From Athripsodes cinereus (taxonomy: Eukaryota; Arthropoda; Insecta; Trichoptera; Leptoceridae): a DNA stretch of 64,000 nucleotides. Below the pieces are notes generated by a model, which saw nothing but the letters and a program-made list of their open reading frames with translations, was not told where the DNA came from and ran no database searches. A program made the position numbers and the translations under genes. Where the stretch lies: the NCBI GenBank assembly GCA_947579605.1, contig OX388314.1, positions 12,645,982-12,709,981 of the forward strand, read 5' to 3'. Within the stretch, counting starts at the first letter, position 1. Every line of letters begins with the position of its first letter. Of the stretch, positions 20,734-32,215 are shown one piece after another.

Positions 20734-23700
20734 AACAGAAGTTATAAAAATAAAACAAATAATTGATAAAATATCTCCATTATTGTTAATTAATTTAAAA
20801 TATTCAAATCCTCAAATTTGTCTGTTATTGCAACACATAGATTTAATTTTATATCAATGCAAATTATTACACTACGAATCACAAAGTAGATAATTTATTT
20901 AAGAAGTGTTCAATACTTGATTAATATCTATTCACAGATAAGGATTACTGATTATATTGTAAATTCATTTCTACCCCTCTTTTGCGCCTCCCTTCCATCT
21001 TCCATCTGTCTCACCGCATTCTCCTTATTATGTTCACTCAATCCTTTAAGCTTTATTACTGTTATTATTATTATTTTTGGATTATAATAGAAAACGAATA
21101 AAATTGTATTCAAATTTAATTCTTAATGATATCTTATTTGCCGATAATTACGATTGATTCATTACGAAAAATGATCAAAACCTCAAATACTTTCTTACCA
21201 AGATAATCTCATATGAACCTTCATAGATAAAATGAAAATATCTGAAATACAAGTATTTTTTAGATGTTCCCTTATGAAATTAATACTATAATTATGTCAC
21301 TCAAAGTTTTTTCACAGGACACTGCATTTAATAATAAAAAGGCCTTTAATATTAATACTCTTATTATGGTTTTCAGCGAAGTGGCATGCCTCGAGGATGA
21401 CCCGTATTTTTACTATACATAGTAAGGTTACTAGCTTTTCCACATGTCATTGTGGTATAAATAGATAAATGTTTGTATGAAAATAATACATTTTAAATGA
21501 TATTAAATTGTTTTATACGAGTTTATTTTTACATACTTGTTTTGATGACATTGTTATTTCATCAGCGTTATACAACTTTGTCAGAAGTTTAAAATACCTA
21601 GTTATGTATGTATACGTTTGTTGAAAATCCTCACAAACGTTTATTAATTATTTTCAAAGTACTTTATAAACAAGTGCCCTTGTTATACTTTAGCATGGAA
21701 ACAAGTAACAAAATGTATTTGTTGTGTATTTTTAGATTCTTACTCGGACGACAAATAAACACAAAGTCATATAAATCTGTCAATTACTCGCGCGTCCTTC
21801 ATATAACACTTTTACATATTATTATTATTATCAAAGATACTCGTAGATCCATAGATGAAATGTTGACGATAATATTAGTATAATCTGTAGTTATGTGTTT
21901 TATCTGGTGTGAGGCTTTCCCACATTACAGATTTCAATCCTATATACCCTTAATACTTACTCTGTACTTAATATAGATAGAAAATTACATGATACGTGAT
22001 ATAAATTTGTATGACGTCATATAAAACCTCGATATGTTATATATATATAAAATATACTTTTATACAAATAATAATTACAGTATAGAATGAGAGATGCTAC
22101 ATCAGGGATGCGTCCTACAATTTAAAATACGAAATCATATCCTAGGATTAGAATTTTACAGTACTTTTTTATTTCATTTTAATTATCATTTATTCATTCG
22201 ATTCAATCAATATCATTCTATAATATTTGTCATATATTTTTTATACGTCTTTTTTGTACTGTTTTCTTATATTTATACATATATATATTTTAAATTGTAT
22301 GGAGTGTAAAGAAATTATGTGTATTGGTCTAAATTGTATTGAAAAAGTGTATTATATTGTTATTTCGAAGGCTAAAACAGTTTTATTGTTTAATAAATAA
22401 ATACTCGTAAATATGAAAGAGTGTGGTAATAAAAATAACATCAACAAGTCTGTATTAAAATATTTGAATGAATTTCATATTTATTTCATTAAAATGCAAG
22501 AATATAATTACCTTCTATTACATATCTCACATATCAATGGCCTTCTCTGTAGGTTTTCTGCCTTGATATACCTACTCGTATCTATTAACATAAGAAACAG
22601 GAAGCATAATATATGTTTATTATTCGTTGTTATTCATAGCACAACATCATGTTTTTGAATGTTAAATTTTCTAAATGTATCGTTTATTCATATTAATTAC
22701 ACATTTATATAGAACCTGTATTTTGCCACGTTCTTCTTGTGTCTATATTTAAAGATATTATTTCATCGTGGTAATAATAAATACCAAATATTTATATAAT
22801 GTTTTCCTTCGTAAAACAAAATTATGCTTGTATAATTTTCACAACAACACTGAACTTCACTCACTTATTACAGAGTTGAATTTTTTTGATTAACAATAGG
22901 TATGTCCCAAAAACAGTATATGCATACTTCTTTTTATTCTTCGTGTTTCCCGATGTTGACTTTCACATGCAAGAATGCGTCCCTGTCCAGAGCAATCTGA
23001 AACAGCTGCTTAACACTCCATATTTTAGTCCACTCGCGAATATTGTAGATCTAAGCAGCGATTTACAAAGTGGCGCATATAGACCCTCAGGTGTCGATGA
23101 GGACATTCAAGGGGTTCATATACTTCTCTGCTGTTAAATATTAAAATATTTCAAAGTGAAAAACAGGAGGTCTACCCAAAACCAAAAAATATGGCAAGTG
23201 GTCTATGTGAGTTAAAAATTTGGGAACCTCTGATATACATACATACGATTTTCCATAAACTCTTTTCTAAATAATTGAAAAAGCTTTCGATAATAAACTT
23301 AAAAAGGTTTATCCTTTTCTCGCTGAGAACATTCTTAAGATATTGTGTGGTTTAAAACTGCAGTAGAACTTTTACTTAGAATCTATGCAAATCTTCATCA
23401 TACTTAAAATAATGTTAAAATTAGCCAAATATTTTCCGATAATGCCTGTACAACTATACCGAAGAAGTAATATTGATTAATTATTGGAAGTCATTCGTAG
23501 AACCTACCACGACTGGCATACTACAAATTAAATAACTTGTATTAATTAGTGGTAATAATATTGTTATTCATGTGTTACAATTATATTGACAATTATTAAT
23601 ATAAAGTTTATTTCTGCTTTTCAATAGAGATATGGAGGTCTTCGATACATTTTAATACGCATAATATATCAAGTATATTTACAGCAGCTTTGATATAATT

Positions 23701-25147
23701 ATTTTTTAGAGAGGTCCTTAAATTTTGAGATATCCAAGTGTAGGAAGGGTCATTCTAATTATACCGTAGAGGTAGTATGATAAGCTAATATTATCCATGA
23801 GAAAATAGAAGTTAAAAAATATCAACTTTTCTTTATATTTTTTTATGTTGCGCAATTGCTCTTTTAACCATATTACCTAAACTTATGAATTCAAATTCAA
23901 ATATATTTATTCAGTAAAAAATATACACTTAAAACAATAATCAATCAATACAAAATAATAATAAAAACATATATTTTTCTTTTATTTGTTCCTTCAAAAT
24001 TGAGCAGAGCTCGTGCTTTGAAGGATAAAGGGTAATTCTTATATCTTAAATTCAGCAACAAAACTGATCTTTAATATTTATAATTTTTTATATCAACTTT
24101 TTGACATCATTTTTTTATTAACTTATGAATTTTAACAAATTGAATTTTAACTATATTTAACATTTTTATTCCACTTTGATTTCTTCTTTTTGTAATACCT
24201 TAACCAAATTTTTTTAACAATTTTGTTTTGTACCTTATTTTATAATTATAACATGATTAATGTTATACTGTCTGTTGAACTCTCATTTTTTTAGTTTAAT
24301 TGTTTTGTGTCTTTTTTGTAACAGATCGTACCTTTGTATACATGTACAATGTACATATTGTATGTATACAGAGGTTAAACATGTAAAAGGCTTTGGCCGT
24401 AAATATCTGTAAATAAAATAAGTTTGATGTTGTTAAATGTAATAATTCAAATAAAATAAAATGAATAACTACGATCAATTTTTGATATACTGTAGTTAAG
24501 ACGGTTACCTAAGTAGGTACTACATTTTTAACATTCCATTGGGTTATTCCTATGACAAATTGTCATATCTTAAGGTTATAACACAAGTATAACTCTTTTA
24601 ATGGGATAGTAAGCACTAGATTTTTAAGTGTATTTTAGTAAATGTGTAGTGTTAAGTATGTTTGTTTTATTTTTCAAATAAATAAATAAAAAATATTAAA
24701 AAAAACACATAAGTTGTTTCAGTAGTGAAGAGATTTTACAATGTTGTAACGATTTGTGATAATATCAATCATTAAGTTATCTCAACTTCCATAAGTACTA
24801 TGAATATTATTGGCACCATGATTAAAGTAGAGCATATAATAATATGGTGTGGCGTTATCTATATTGGATCATCATATTATTATTTTGCTATCGACACTCT
24901 CCTGAAATAGCACAAAATAACATCCCTTCTTATATAATATACTAAGTTCAGTTCAGAATCCGAAAACGGAATTCTGCCATTTTAGATTTATTAAATAATG
25001 GAATCGCGAAGTTTAAGTTTTAGGAAGTTATTTATTAATATTCATAGTAGATTTTTATTATTTTGTTCGCTTGTTTTTGCAACCGTTGCGTTAAACTCTA
25101 TCGTGTTTGCTGCAAAAGCCGAAAACGGTGTACTCATATATATTTTT
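20734..25147. other. 4.4-kb AT-rich stretch
   Basis: No gene supported. There is an exon-like island at 21377-21421. A hairpin-containing LINE 3' end may lie at 24384-24422 (AAAGGCTTTGGCCGTAAAT followed by AAATAAAATAA). A GC-richer piece at 22955-23140 with no frame longer than 83 codons may be an old retroelement fragment. A minus-strand A/T-rich LINE-like tail is at 23887-23990. Confidence 0.4.
21377..21421 (+). other. Weak candidate 45-nt exon
   Basis: Preceded by ATTATGGTTTTCAG and followed by GTAAGGTTAC, 45 bases are open in two phases (EVACLEDDPYFYYT or KWHASRMTRIFTIH) and have a stop in the third. The pyrimidine tract is only moderate. The phase needed to follow the 18889-18930 exon directly contains a stop, so the two cannot be consecutive in one transcript. 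Confidence 0.2.
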
Positions 25148-25290
25148 TTATTTATTTAATTTATTCTTCACTGTACATTCGTTACAATATTACAAAATAA
25201 AACAATGTCATATAAATATTAGTTATACAATTCAATGTACAGAGGTCGAGTTTATCGCTTAAATGCGATGTCTTCCAACTTTTTAAGTAA
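25148..25290 (-). repeat. LINE 3' UTR end, GCGAT-hairpin family
   Basis: On the minus strand: GTTGGAAGACATCGCATTTA, GCGATAAACTCGACCTCTG, then TGTACAGTGAAGAATAAAT and an (AAAT)n tail. The same order is found on the plus strand at 61115-61245 and, diverged, at 37520-37650. The ATCGC/GCGAT hairpin just before a polyA-signal-like segment is typical of a lepidopteran LINE 3' UTR, in my judgement. No coding part is attached. Confidence 0.7.
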
Positions 25291-25539
25291 GTGAATTTTT
25301 AAGTATTTTTTCACTGAGGATCGACGTAGTACGAAAAACTTTTGAAAATATAAAATAACGACACGGTGTTTTATTTTAATTTAATCAAACTAAATAATTA
25401 ATATATTTTTATATTTAATTTATTATAATTAAAAAATATGTTGATTGAATCGTTATAATAAATATTAGCAAATTTTTTTACAACAGAATGCATTTTTGTC
25501 TACCCAATAGTTTAGACGTAATTTGTGTACTCTTAAGAC

Positions 25540-25800
25540 CGTTGTCGGAATTTGATGGCAACGTACACATGGCTAATATATAAATACATCGATAGGTCTC
25601 TACCTATCTCTCTAGTTATGTGATGAATATTGTTAATCATATAGAGGAATGATTCAATTATGTGTTGTGACTTAGCCAATATATGTGCCATGTGTGCTGT
25701 GTAGCTCCGTTATATTGTACAAACTGAACTACTCACAGAGAAAGGACGGACCTTCAATAAACACACTTATTCTGTTTACCAACTGGGGTTGTGTTTGTTT
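25540..25800 (+). other. Possible solo-LTR-like segment
   Basis: The stretch begins TGTCGGAATTTGATGGC, holds TATATAAATAC, and near its end reads GACGGACCTTCAATAAACAC followed by a T/G-rich stretch, the promoter-then-polyadenylation order of an LTR. No matching target duplication and no second copy is visible, so this is only suggestive. Confidence 0.25.
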
Positions 25801-26427
25801 ATTTATTTATGTAACTCTATCTCATATTATAATATATCTACTTATTTCATAATATTATAGGGATACGTAATAATACCATTACCTATACGAGTATAATTAA
25901 CTTACCCAATGAAACTTACCTAACTAACACTTATCTAGAAGATATTGCGTGCTAATGCACTGAGTGAGTGGGAGTATCGCACAGTATTGACTGTACTCAC
26001 AGCGAAATTACCTCTATTTAATTATTATTGTCGCCTGATGGGTGGGCGGTAAGACATTATTTTTTGATAATTGTAATTTTTGGCAACGCTTGCATTGATT
26101 TATTATACATACATGCATAGTTATATCTACATGTACATATCTTTAGTTTAGATTTTATTAATCATGAAATTATTATTATTACTCTTTTATTATTAGATAC
26201 TTACATGTATATGGACTATTACTTTTGTTATTAAGTGTATACTTTTTTTAAAATGGCAATATGTATTGTCTTGTTTTACTATTAAGTTATTTTTTATTTA
26301 TTTATTTATTTATTAACATAATATACGGCTAAATAGCCTTTAAAGTACAATAACTTACAAAAACAAACTTGAAACAAACACAATTAACACATAAGTGACA
26401 ATGAATACAAAAACATGACAGTAGTAA

Positions 26428-29314
26428 CTACAGGGGATTCTCAACGGAAAGCATGTACCCTCGCATAAACCTGCTCACAGCACATCTCCTCACAGTGTAC
26501 TCCGAATCGTTGAAAATATCGATCTCACTGTAATTATTCCCTATTACATGGAGTCGATTCATCGATGAGTAATAGATATAATTGGATGATGATCCCGCAG
26601 CATAGAACAATGCCTGACTTCTGGTGTTACGACTCGGGACACGCAAGTTTACTAAGCTAAGCAACTCTGGGCAATTCAGAGAGCCAGTCACTATTCTCTT
26701 CAGTGTAAGGAGATCGAACAACAATCTGCGATCATGTAGGCTAACGAGCCTCATCTCCATCAACAAAAAATCATAGTTCAGCCCATCAATGGGAATACCC
26801 AGGCGGTAGTTCACGTGTCGTAAGAATCTATGTTGAATTGCTTCAATAGTATTGATGTGCACAGCGTAATTTGGGGACCAGACAGTGGTCGCATACTCTA
26901 GTTGGCTCCTAACATAAGCACAATATACTATTTTTAATGTTTCAATTCTTTTGAAATTTTTTGACATTCTAAATATGAAACCTAGTAGTCTATTTGCATT
27001 ATCCCTTATGCTCTGTATGTGCTTTATGAAATTTAGCCTATCATCGAAAATGATACCGAGGTCCCTTACTTCTGAGAGAGCATTTAGAACAACCGTTCCA
27101 AGTTTGTAATCAAAAACCAGTCTCTCCCTTGATCTAGTAAAGCGCATAACATTACATTTTTTTTCATTTAGTAATAGACCGTTTTCATCACACCAGCCTG
27201 ATAGAACATCAATATTGTGTTGCAATATAGCACAATCTTCTGTATTATGAACTACTCTAAATATTTTAAGGTCGTCAGCATACAGTAAAGCCTCCACTCC
27301 ATGCAACCTATCAACTATGTCATTCACGAAAAGAACAAAAAGGATCGGTCCCAGATGGGAGCCCTGCGGGACTCCACTAGTCGCCAAAAACTCCTGTGAT
27401 ACTGTTCCTCCAACCTTAACTGCAAGTTTTCTTTCCGATAAGTAACTCTCTATCCATCTCACAAATATCTCTCCAAAGCCCATACATTCAAGTTTACCTA
27501 TCAGAACTGCATGATTAACTGTATCGAAAGCCTTGGAGAAATCCGTGTAAATGGAATCAACCTGACCTCCCTTCGCCATTGCGCATGATATGTAATTGTT
27601 GTATAAAAGAAGATTTGTTAGAGTCGATCTTCCCTGGACAAACCCATGCTGTTTGGCTGTGATATAAGAGCTTATGCATGGTGAGACCGTCTCCAGGACA
27701 AGGACTTCAAAAACTTTGGCAACTATAGACTGGATGCATATTGGTCTGTAATTTTCCACCGAACCTTTCTCACCTGACTTAAATATGGGAGTTAGAAAAC
27801 CTCGTTTCCAGGAAGATGGGAAAACTCCAGTGGTTAATGACTTATTATAAATCATCTGCAAAGGGACAGACAATGCAGAGTAGCAATTTTTCAAAAAAAC
27901 AGGAGGTACAGAATCCGGGCCAGGGCCCTTGTTTACATCAAGAGATACCAACACTCGGGAAACATCAGAAATGTCAATCAACATATTAGGCATGTCGACA
28001 CCCTGCTTACAGGATTGTATGGCTCTACTAGGATTAGCCGGTGCCACTGCTTGTGCATAAACCGTTTTAAAAAAACTAGCCAAGAGATTTACTTTATTTA
28101 TGTCACTGTTTGCGAAATTATTCCCATATGTCATCTCCGCAGGCAGTTTAACCCCCATTGAATCCCCAGTATCAGAACTCAACGATGAGACATGCTTCCA
28201 AAATACCTTTGGATTACGTCCACTTCCCAATGAATCCTCAATATTATCAATGTAGTTATTATAACATCGAGATGAAAGTCTCTTACATTCTCGCCTTAAA
28301 TTACTAAAAACTAAATAGTTATCAGAATCAAATGAGGATTTATAAATTGCATGAGCTATCTTTTTACGTTCTATCAACAGTCTTAAATCCCGTGTGACCC
28401 ACCTAGGATATGTCGATGTGAATATTTTCTGATTAGGAATATAAGTTTCTATTATATCAGTAAGTATACCATAAAAAGCATCAGTCATAGTGTTTACATC
28501 TGTCATATTACTAAATAATTGTCCCCAATCTATCCCGTTAAGAGCATCATTTATTACATTATAATTTCCCTTGTTAAAATTTTTGTACACCATGGGTTCA
28601 GTATTGCGAGCAGATTCATAGTTTAATTGTACACGTATATCAAGAGGTGGATGGTGGCCGTCCACGGGAAGCAGAGCATCACTAGATGCACTGACATATA
28701 CACCATTCATTCGTGTCAATACAAGATCTAAGATTGTGTTATTCATATTGGTAATTGTATTAACTTGGCGCATGTTGGCAACATGGCACATATCCATTAA
28801 AATACTAGATCTTCGTGATAATTGATTAGGTCGTGGATTATTTTGATCATCGCTCAACCAAGACATCTCCGGAAGATTGTAATCTCCCAAGGTTAAGAGT
28901 CCAGCATTTGGGAAGTCAGTTGTCAGCCTTTCAATCTCCTCAGAGTGATGCTGGTAAATATCTAGTGATGATGACGGTGGTATATAGGTACAACCAATGA
29001 TAATATTAGATTTATGCTTGATCTTTATAATAACAAACACCTGCTCAACATCATCATATATTGTTTTAATTAAACGTGATGTATACTTCTTGTTGACCGC
29101 TAATAGGACTCCCCCACCTCTTCTTTTACCACTATTGCTCGAGTTTCTGTCTACTCTAAAAATATTAAAATTGTTAAAACCAAGTTCGGCATCAGAGACC
29201 CCAGCATCCAACCATGTTTCCGTCAGTGCTATAACATCACAATCAATACCACACACATTTACATTTAATAAATCCAGCTTTGTTTTGATTCCGCGCGTAT
29301 TTTGATAATAGGTG
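26428..29314 (-). CDS. LINE ORF2: endonuclease and reverse transcriptase
   Basis: The frame opens just inside the end of ORF1 and runs KLITYYQNTRGIKTKLDLLN into CDVIALTETWLDAGVSD; GTG at 29256 is not a credible start. The N-terminal third is an APE-type endonuclease (TETWLD, RRGGGVLLAV, LLTLGDYNLPEMSW, DGHHPPLDI). The reverse transcriptase follows: VNKGPGPDSVPPVFLKNC, KSGEKGSVENYRPICIQS, QHGFVQGRSTLTNLLL, SIYTDFSKAFDTVNHAVL, TSGVPQGSHLGPILFVLFVN, LLYADDLKIFR. The catalytic YADD and the GDYN aspartate are present. There is no stop over about 960 codons. The last 200 residues are the usual RT thumb and C-terminal region. Confidence 0.92.
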
Positions 29315-29315
29315 A

Positions 29316-30074
29316 TTAGTTTTTTGAGGTCTTGTGGGTCTCAATAATAGGCCTTCCCTGTATGTACTTTATATATATATCTGATTCCCCTTTCTTCCTT
29401 CTCTCATTAAGCTCAATTTTTAGTTTCTTAAGTTCAGACATTTGTGAAGGTGTTAGGTCATCATAAATTCTAATTTCCTTATTAATACTATGCAGTTCTT
29501 TTTTTCGTTTAAGTATATTTAAGGCTTGTTGTTGGTTGTTCAGGAAAACTTTCAAAGGCCTCGTTTTATCTTGCACTTTCCTTCCCAAACGTACACATTT
29601 AATATTACTTTCATTCAGTGTGTCATCAAACTTGCATAATACACCCTGAAGCATTCTTTTATCATGAGAAATGGATTCATACTTGTCATTATTCTTATTT
29701 TCCTCAAGGTTGCACACAATTATATTATTTCTTCGTTTCAGTCTATCCTCCATCTCATATATAAATCCACTAGAATCACCCGTCTCCAAGGTCGCAATTC
29801 GCTTCTTCAACTCAAGATTCTCAGTTTCTAGATACTCGACCTTGTTACTTAGAGCCATGAATTTAGATTCCAACAATTCAATCACATTACTGTTAGATTT
29901 AATCATCTCCTGTCGAATCTCCTCAACCTGCTCCGCAATTTTGTTCACAATACTTGTCTTGAATTCATTCAGCAATTGTACCAGGTTGACATCTCCACCC
30001 TGCCTGTCTGATATTTCATTTCGAGGTAATGCGGGAGAGGATGATTTTGGCTTACTTCTGAGATCTCTGTTCAT
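29316..30074 (-). CDS. LINE ORF1, RNA-binding coiled-coil protein
   Basis: 252 residues from an ATG (MNRDLRSK). A coiled-coil region at about residues 30-100 (VNKIAEQVEEIRQEM ... NKVEYLETENLELKKRI) is followed by RLKRRNNIIVCNLEEN and TRPLKVFLNNQQQALNILKR, the RRM-like fold of LINE ORF1 proteins, and a basic C-terminus (LTPSQMSELKKLKIELNERR). It would bind element RNA as a multimer. The stop overlaps the start region of ORF2. A related ORF1 is at 63169-63864. Confidence 0.88.
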   Translation of the reverse strand: MNRDLRSKPKSSSPALPRNEISDRQGGDVNLVQLLNEFKTSIVNKIAEQVEEIRQEMIKSNSNVIELLESKFMALSNKVEYLETENLELKKRIATLETGDSSGFIYEMEDRLKRRNNIIVCNLEENKNNDKYESISHDKRMLQGVLCKFDDTLNESNIKCVRLGRKVQDKTRPLKVFLNNQQQALNILKRKKELHSINKEIRIYDDLTPSQMSELKKLKIELNERRKKGESDIYIKYIQGRPIIETHKTSKN

Positions 30075-30429
30075 AATGCAAGCATAAATGTTATTCCTTT
30101 AAATAATAAATAACAATAACAATTTTCCCATCAATTATTTGAGCTATGTAGTTTTTAGACAGCAGCTGTTTATCTACCCACTGCTGACAGGAATTGCGAC
30201 GATACACACATATGTCAATCGATGTTTTATATGTAATAAAATGCACCCTGTGAGGGCCACACACATGTAATTGATCCAACAATCCGATGCACCAACTCAA
30301 ATTTAACACTTTCACTTATTTACTTTGATTTTTCAATACATAAATTCACCCAAAACTTAAATGTAAACCAGAGCAAATCCAAAATAGGTCAGTAAACTTC
30401 AAGTTATTATTGTCGTATTTTTTACATAA

Positions 30430-30560
30430 TTTGTTTATTATTAGCCTACTTTAATTCAGTGTGAAATGTGTATTTTTTTGTTCTGTTTTGTTATATTTTA
30501 TGTTTGTTAAAGGCATTAGCCGTTTATTTAATACATAAATAAATAATATAATTACGTTAA
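30430..30560 (+). repeat. LINE 3' end, GGC-hairpin family
   Basis: It reads GTTAAAGGCATTAGCCGTTT followed by ATTTAATACATAAATAAATAA, on the plus strand. This matches in layout the 3' end of the full-length minus-strand LINE (AAAGGCTATTTAGCCGTATA then AAATAAAT), so the two lie almost back to back. Confidence 0.55.
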
Positions 30561-30626
30561 TTAACTAGCCGTGCAGTATTTGGCTGGCTAAAAATATTGC
30601 ATTAGCATAATCTTTAATTACTTTAT

Positions 30627-30700
30627 TTGTCGGATATTTCAGGAGTCCAAGGAATCCTATTTATCCGTTTAGGTGACAATTTATCTATCTTTCAACTCTC
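30627..30700 (+). repeat. Short dispersed repeat (CGGATATTTCAGGAGTC)
   Basis: TCGGATATTTCAGGAGTCCA followed by CCTATTTATCCG recurs at 32105-32215 and, inverted, at 41050-41185. The spacing is preserved. It belongs to an unrecognised moderately repeated element. Confidence 0.5.
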
Positions 30701-31195
30701 TCTAGTCTGTCAGTACTACAATGCCAGTGTTGGCATCTCCGACCCTACCACTTCAGTCAGTTTATTTTCAATTGTAACATTTGATAACCTTTGGATGATA
30801 ATCACAACATTCCCGTCTATTTCTGGACAATTGCCTCCTCTATCCCTTTCCACGACTTTTGATCCTGCGCTGTCTGCATCCAGTTATCCAGATCGTATTT
30901 ATAATTTCTAATATAAAGATTAAAATGAAATATTTTACAGTTACTGTGATAAATTTAAATTAACAAAATTAACAAAAAACATAGTAAATATTTAGTAAAA
31001 TTAAGGAAACAGAAATATTTAGTAAAATTAAGGTAACATTATGGTCCCTCTTCTGACCAACTGTCGTATCTGACATTTTTGACGAAATTGAGTTAGGACC
31101 ACCAACGTGTATTTTGATGTGATACGCTTGTTCTCACTGAAGATCACAACTGATCAAGATTTATGGAAATTTCTTTATCACAAAAATGATTCAGA

Positions 31196-31387
31196 GATAT
31201 ATATTTTTTTTTTTAAAAAGATATATCTGGGTTTTGTTTGTTATAAACCCAAATACAACCTTATACACCTTTCACAGTAAGCTACTAAAAGCTTGTGTCG
31301 TGAAAGGGAAGTTTGTCGGTACCTGGTATCGAACCACGGACCCCTTGTTCACGAGGCCGAGACTCTACCTCCAGGCTACCCACGAAT
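31196..31387 (-). mobile_element. tRNA-derived SINE, copy 3
   Basis: Well preserved: on the minus strand GGGTAGCCTGGAGGTAGAGT as A-box region, GGTTCGATACC as B box, TTCCCTTTCACGACACAAGC, GTGAAAGGTGTATAAGGTTG, AAACCCAGATATATCTTTTT and then an A-rich tail. It is the best copy for defining the 3' end of the family. Confidence 0.88.
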
Positions 31388-31905
31388 ACTGAACGAATAT
31401 ATAAAAATACAAAAAAAAACTTTGTCTTTTAACTGGGAGAGACGAAACTATGCACGCCAAAACACTAAATACGCTCTCCTGAACAATTTACATTTCACCA
31501 AATACGACAGTTAGTCAGAAGAGAGACGATATGTACCTACTTATTTACTGAGACAGAGACCAGCCAAAACAATCTTATCTCTCTTACAATGATGGCATAC
31601 AAACATGTTAAAAAAGCAATAGTACAATATCAGCTTTTAAAATGTTTATTAAACAATTTATCTGATCTGTGTATTAAAAATATGTCAATGTGTTTATTTG
31701 ACAGCTCCGTGTAATATAATTTACATAATATGTATATTGCTATAATTATGAAGCTACATAATGCTATCGTGAGAGACAATCATCTACATATGTGTATGAT
31801 TATATATTGTAATTATTAACTATTACATATTTATGTAGTTACGATGTCATACAATCTTATTTGTTAGTAATGTATAACACAATATAATGGCTTATAATTA
31901 TTTGG

Positions 31906-32067
31906 AATAATTATACTCATCATCATCATCATCATCGCCCTCAACGCTCCTCTCGGGAGCACAGGGCAGAAACCAGCCTCCTCCATTCAGAGCGTCTCTG
32001 TGCCGATTGCGTCACCTCTTTCCACGATATTCCTTGAGCTCTGATATCGCAATGCAATAATTATACT
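31906..32067 (-). mobile_element. Short LINE tail insertion with perfect 12-bp target duplication
   Basis: AATAATTATACT occurs at 31906-31917 and 32056-32067. Between them, 31918-32055 is the (ATG)n-tailed 3' end of the same RTE-like LINE as at 3329-4005; the two agree at nearly every base over about 130 bp. The 5' truncation point is at 32055. Only the last coding codons and the short tail are present, so it has no function. Confidence 0.92.
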
Positions 32068-32104
32068 AGAGATATTTTAATCATATTTTGAAAGAACCTC
32101 TACA

Positions 32105-32215
32105 CACTCGGATATCTCAGGAGTCGGGGACTCCTATTTATTCGAATTTGCACACTCACTATCATTTCCTCACGGGGGACCCGAAGAACAAATCAACGTA
32201 AGTCGCCTCGTTGGA
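32105..32215 (+). repeat. Second copy of the CGGATATTTCAGGAGTC repeat
   Basis: ACTCGGATATCTCAGGAGTC, then GACTCCTATTTATTCG, shares order and spacing with 30627-30700 and (inverted) 41050-41185. This copy extends into CCTCACGGGGGACCCG. Confidence 0.5.

Larger units (their letters stand above)
26292..30400 (-). mobile_element. Full-length-looking CR1/Jockey-type LINE
   Basis: On the minus strand the order is a 5' UTR (about 30400-30075), ORF1, ORF2, a short 3' UTR with a GGCTATTTAGCC hairpin, and a tail of TAAATAAATAAATAAAT. Both ORFs are uninterrupted. AAGTTATT occurs on both sides (26284-26291 and 30401-30408) and may be the target duplication, but it is short and AT-rich. The element has the components needed for autonomous retrotransposition apart from an unusual ORF2 start, and is the youngest complete element here. 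Confidence 0.8.

Noticed and set aside
22886..23137. 83-codon frame in a GC-richer island
   Set aside because: No recognisable domain; could be an old retroelement piece, but unsupported as a gene.
28997..30087. Plus-strand frames of 102 and 138 codons over the full-length LINE
   Set aside because: Antisense to ORF2 and ORF1; no motif of their own.
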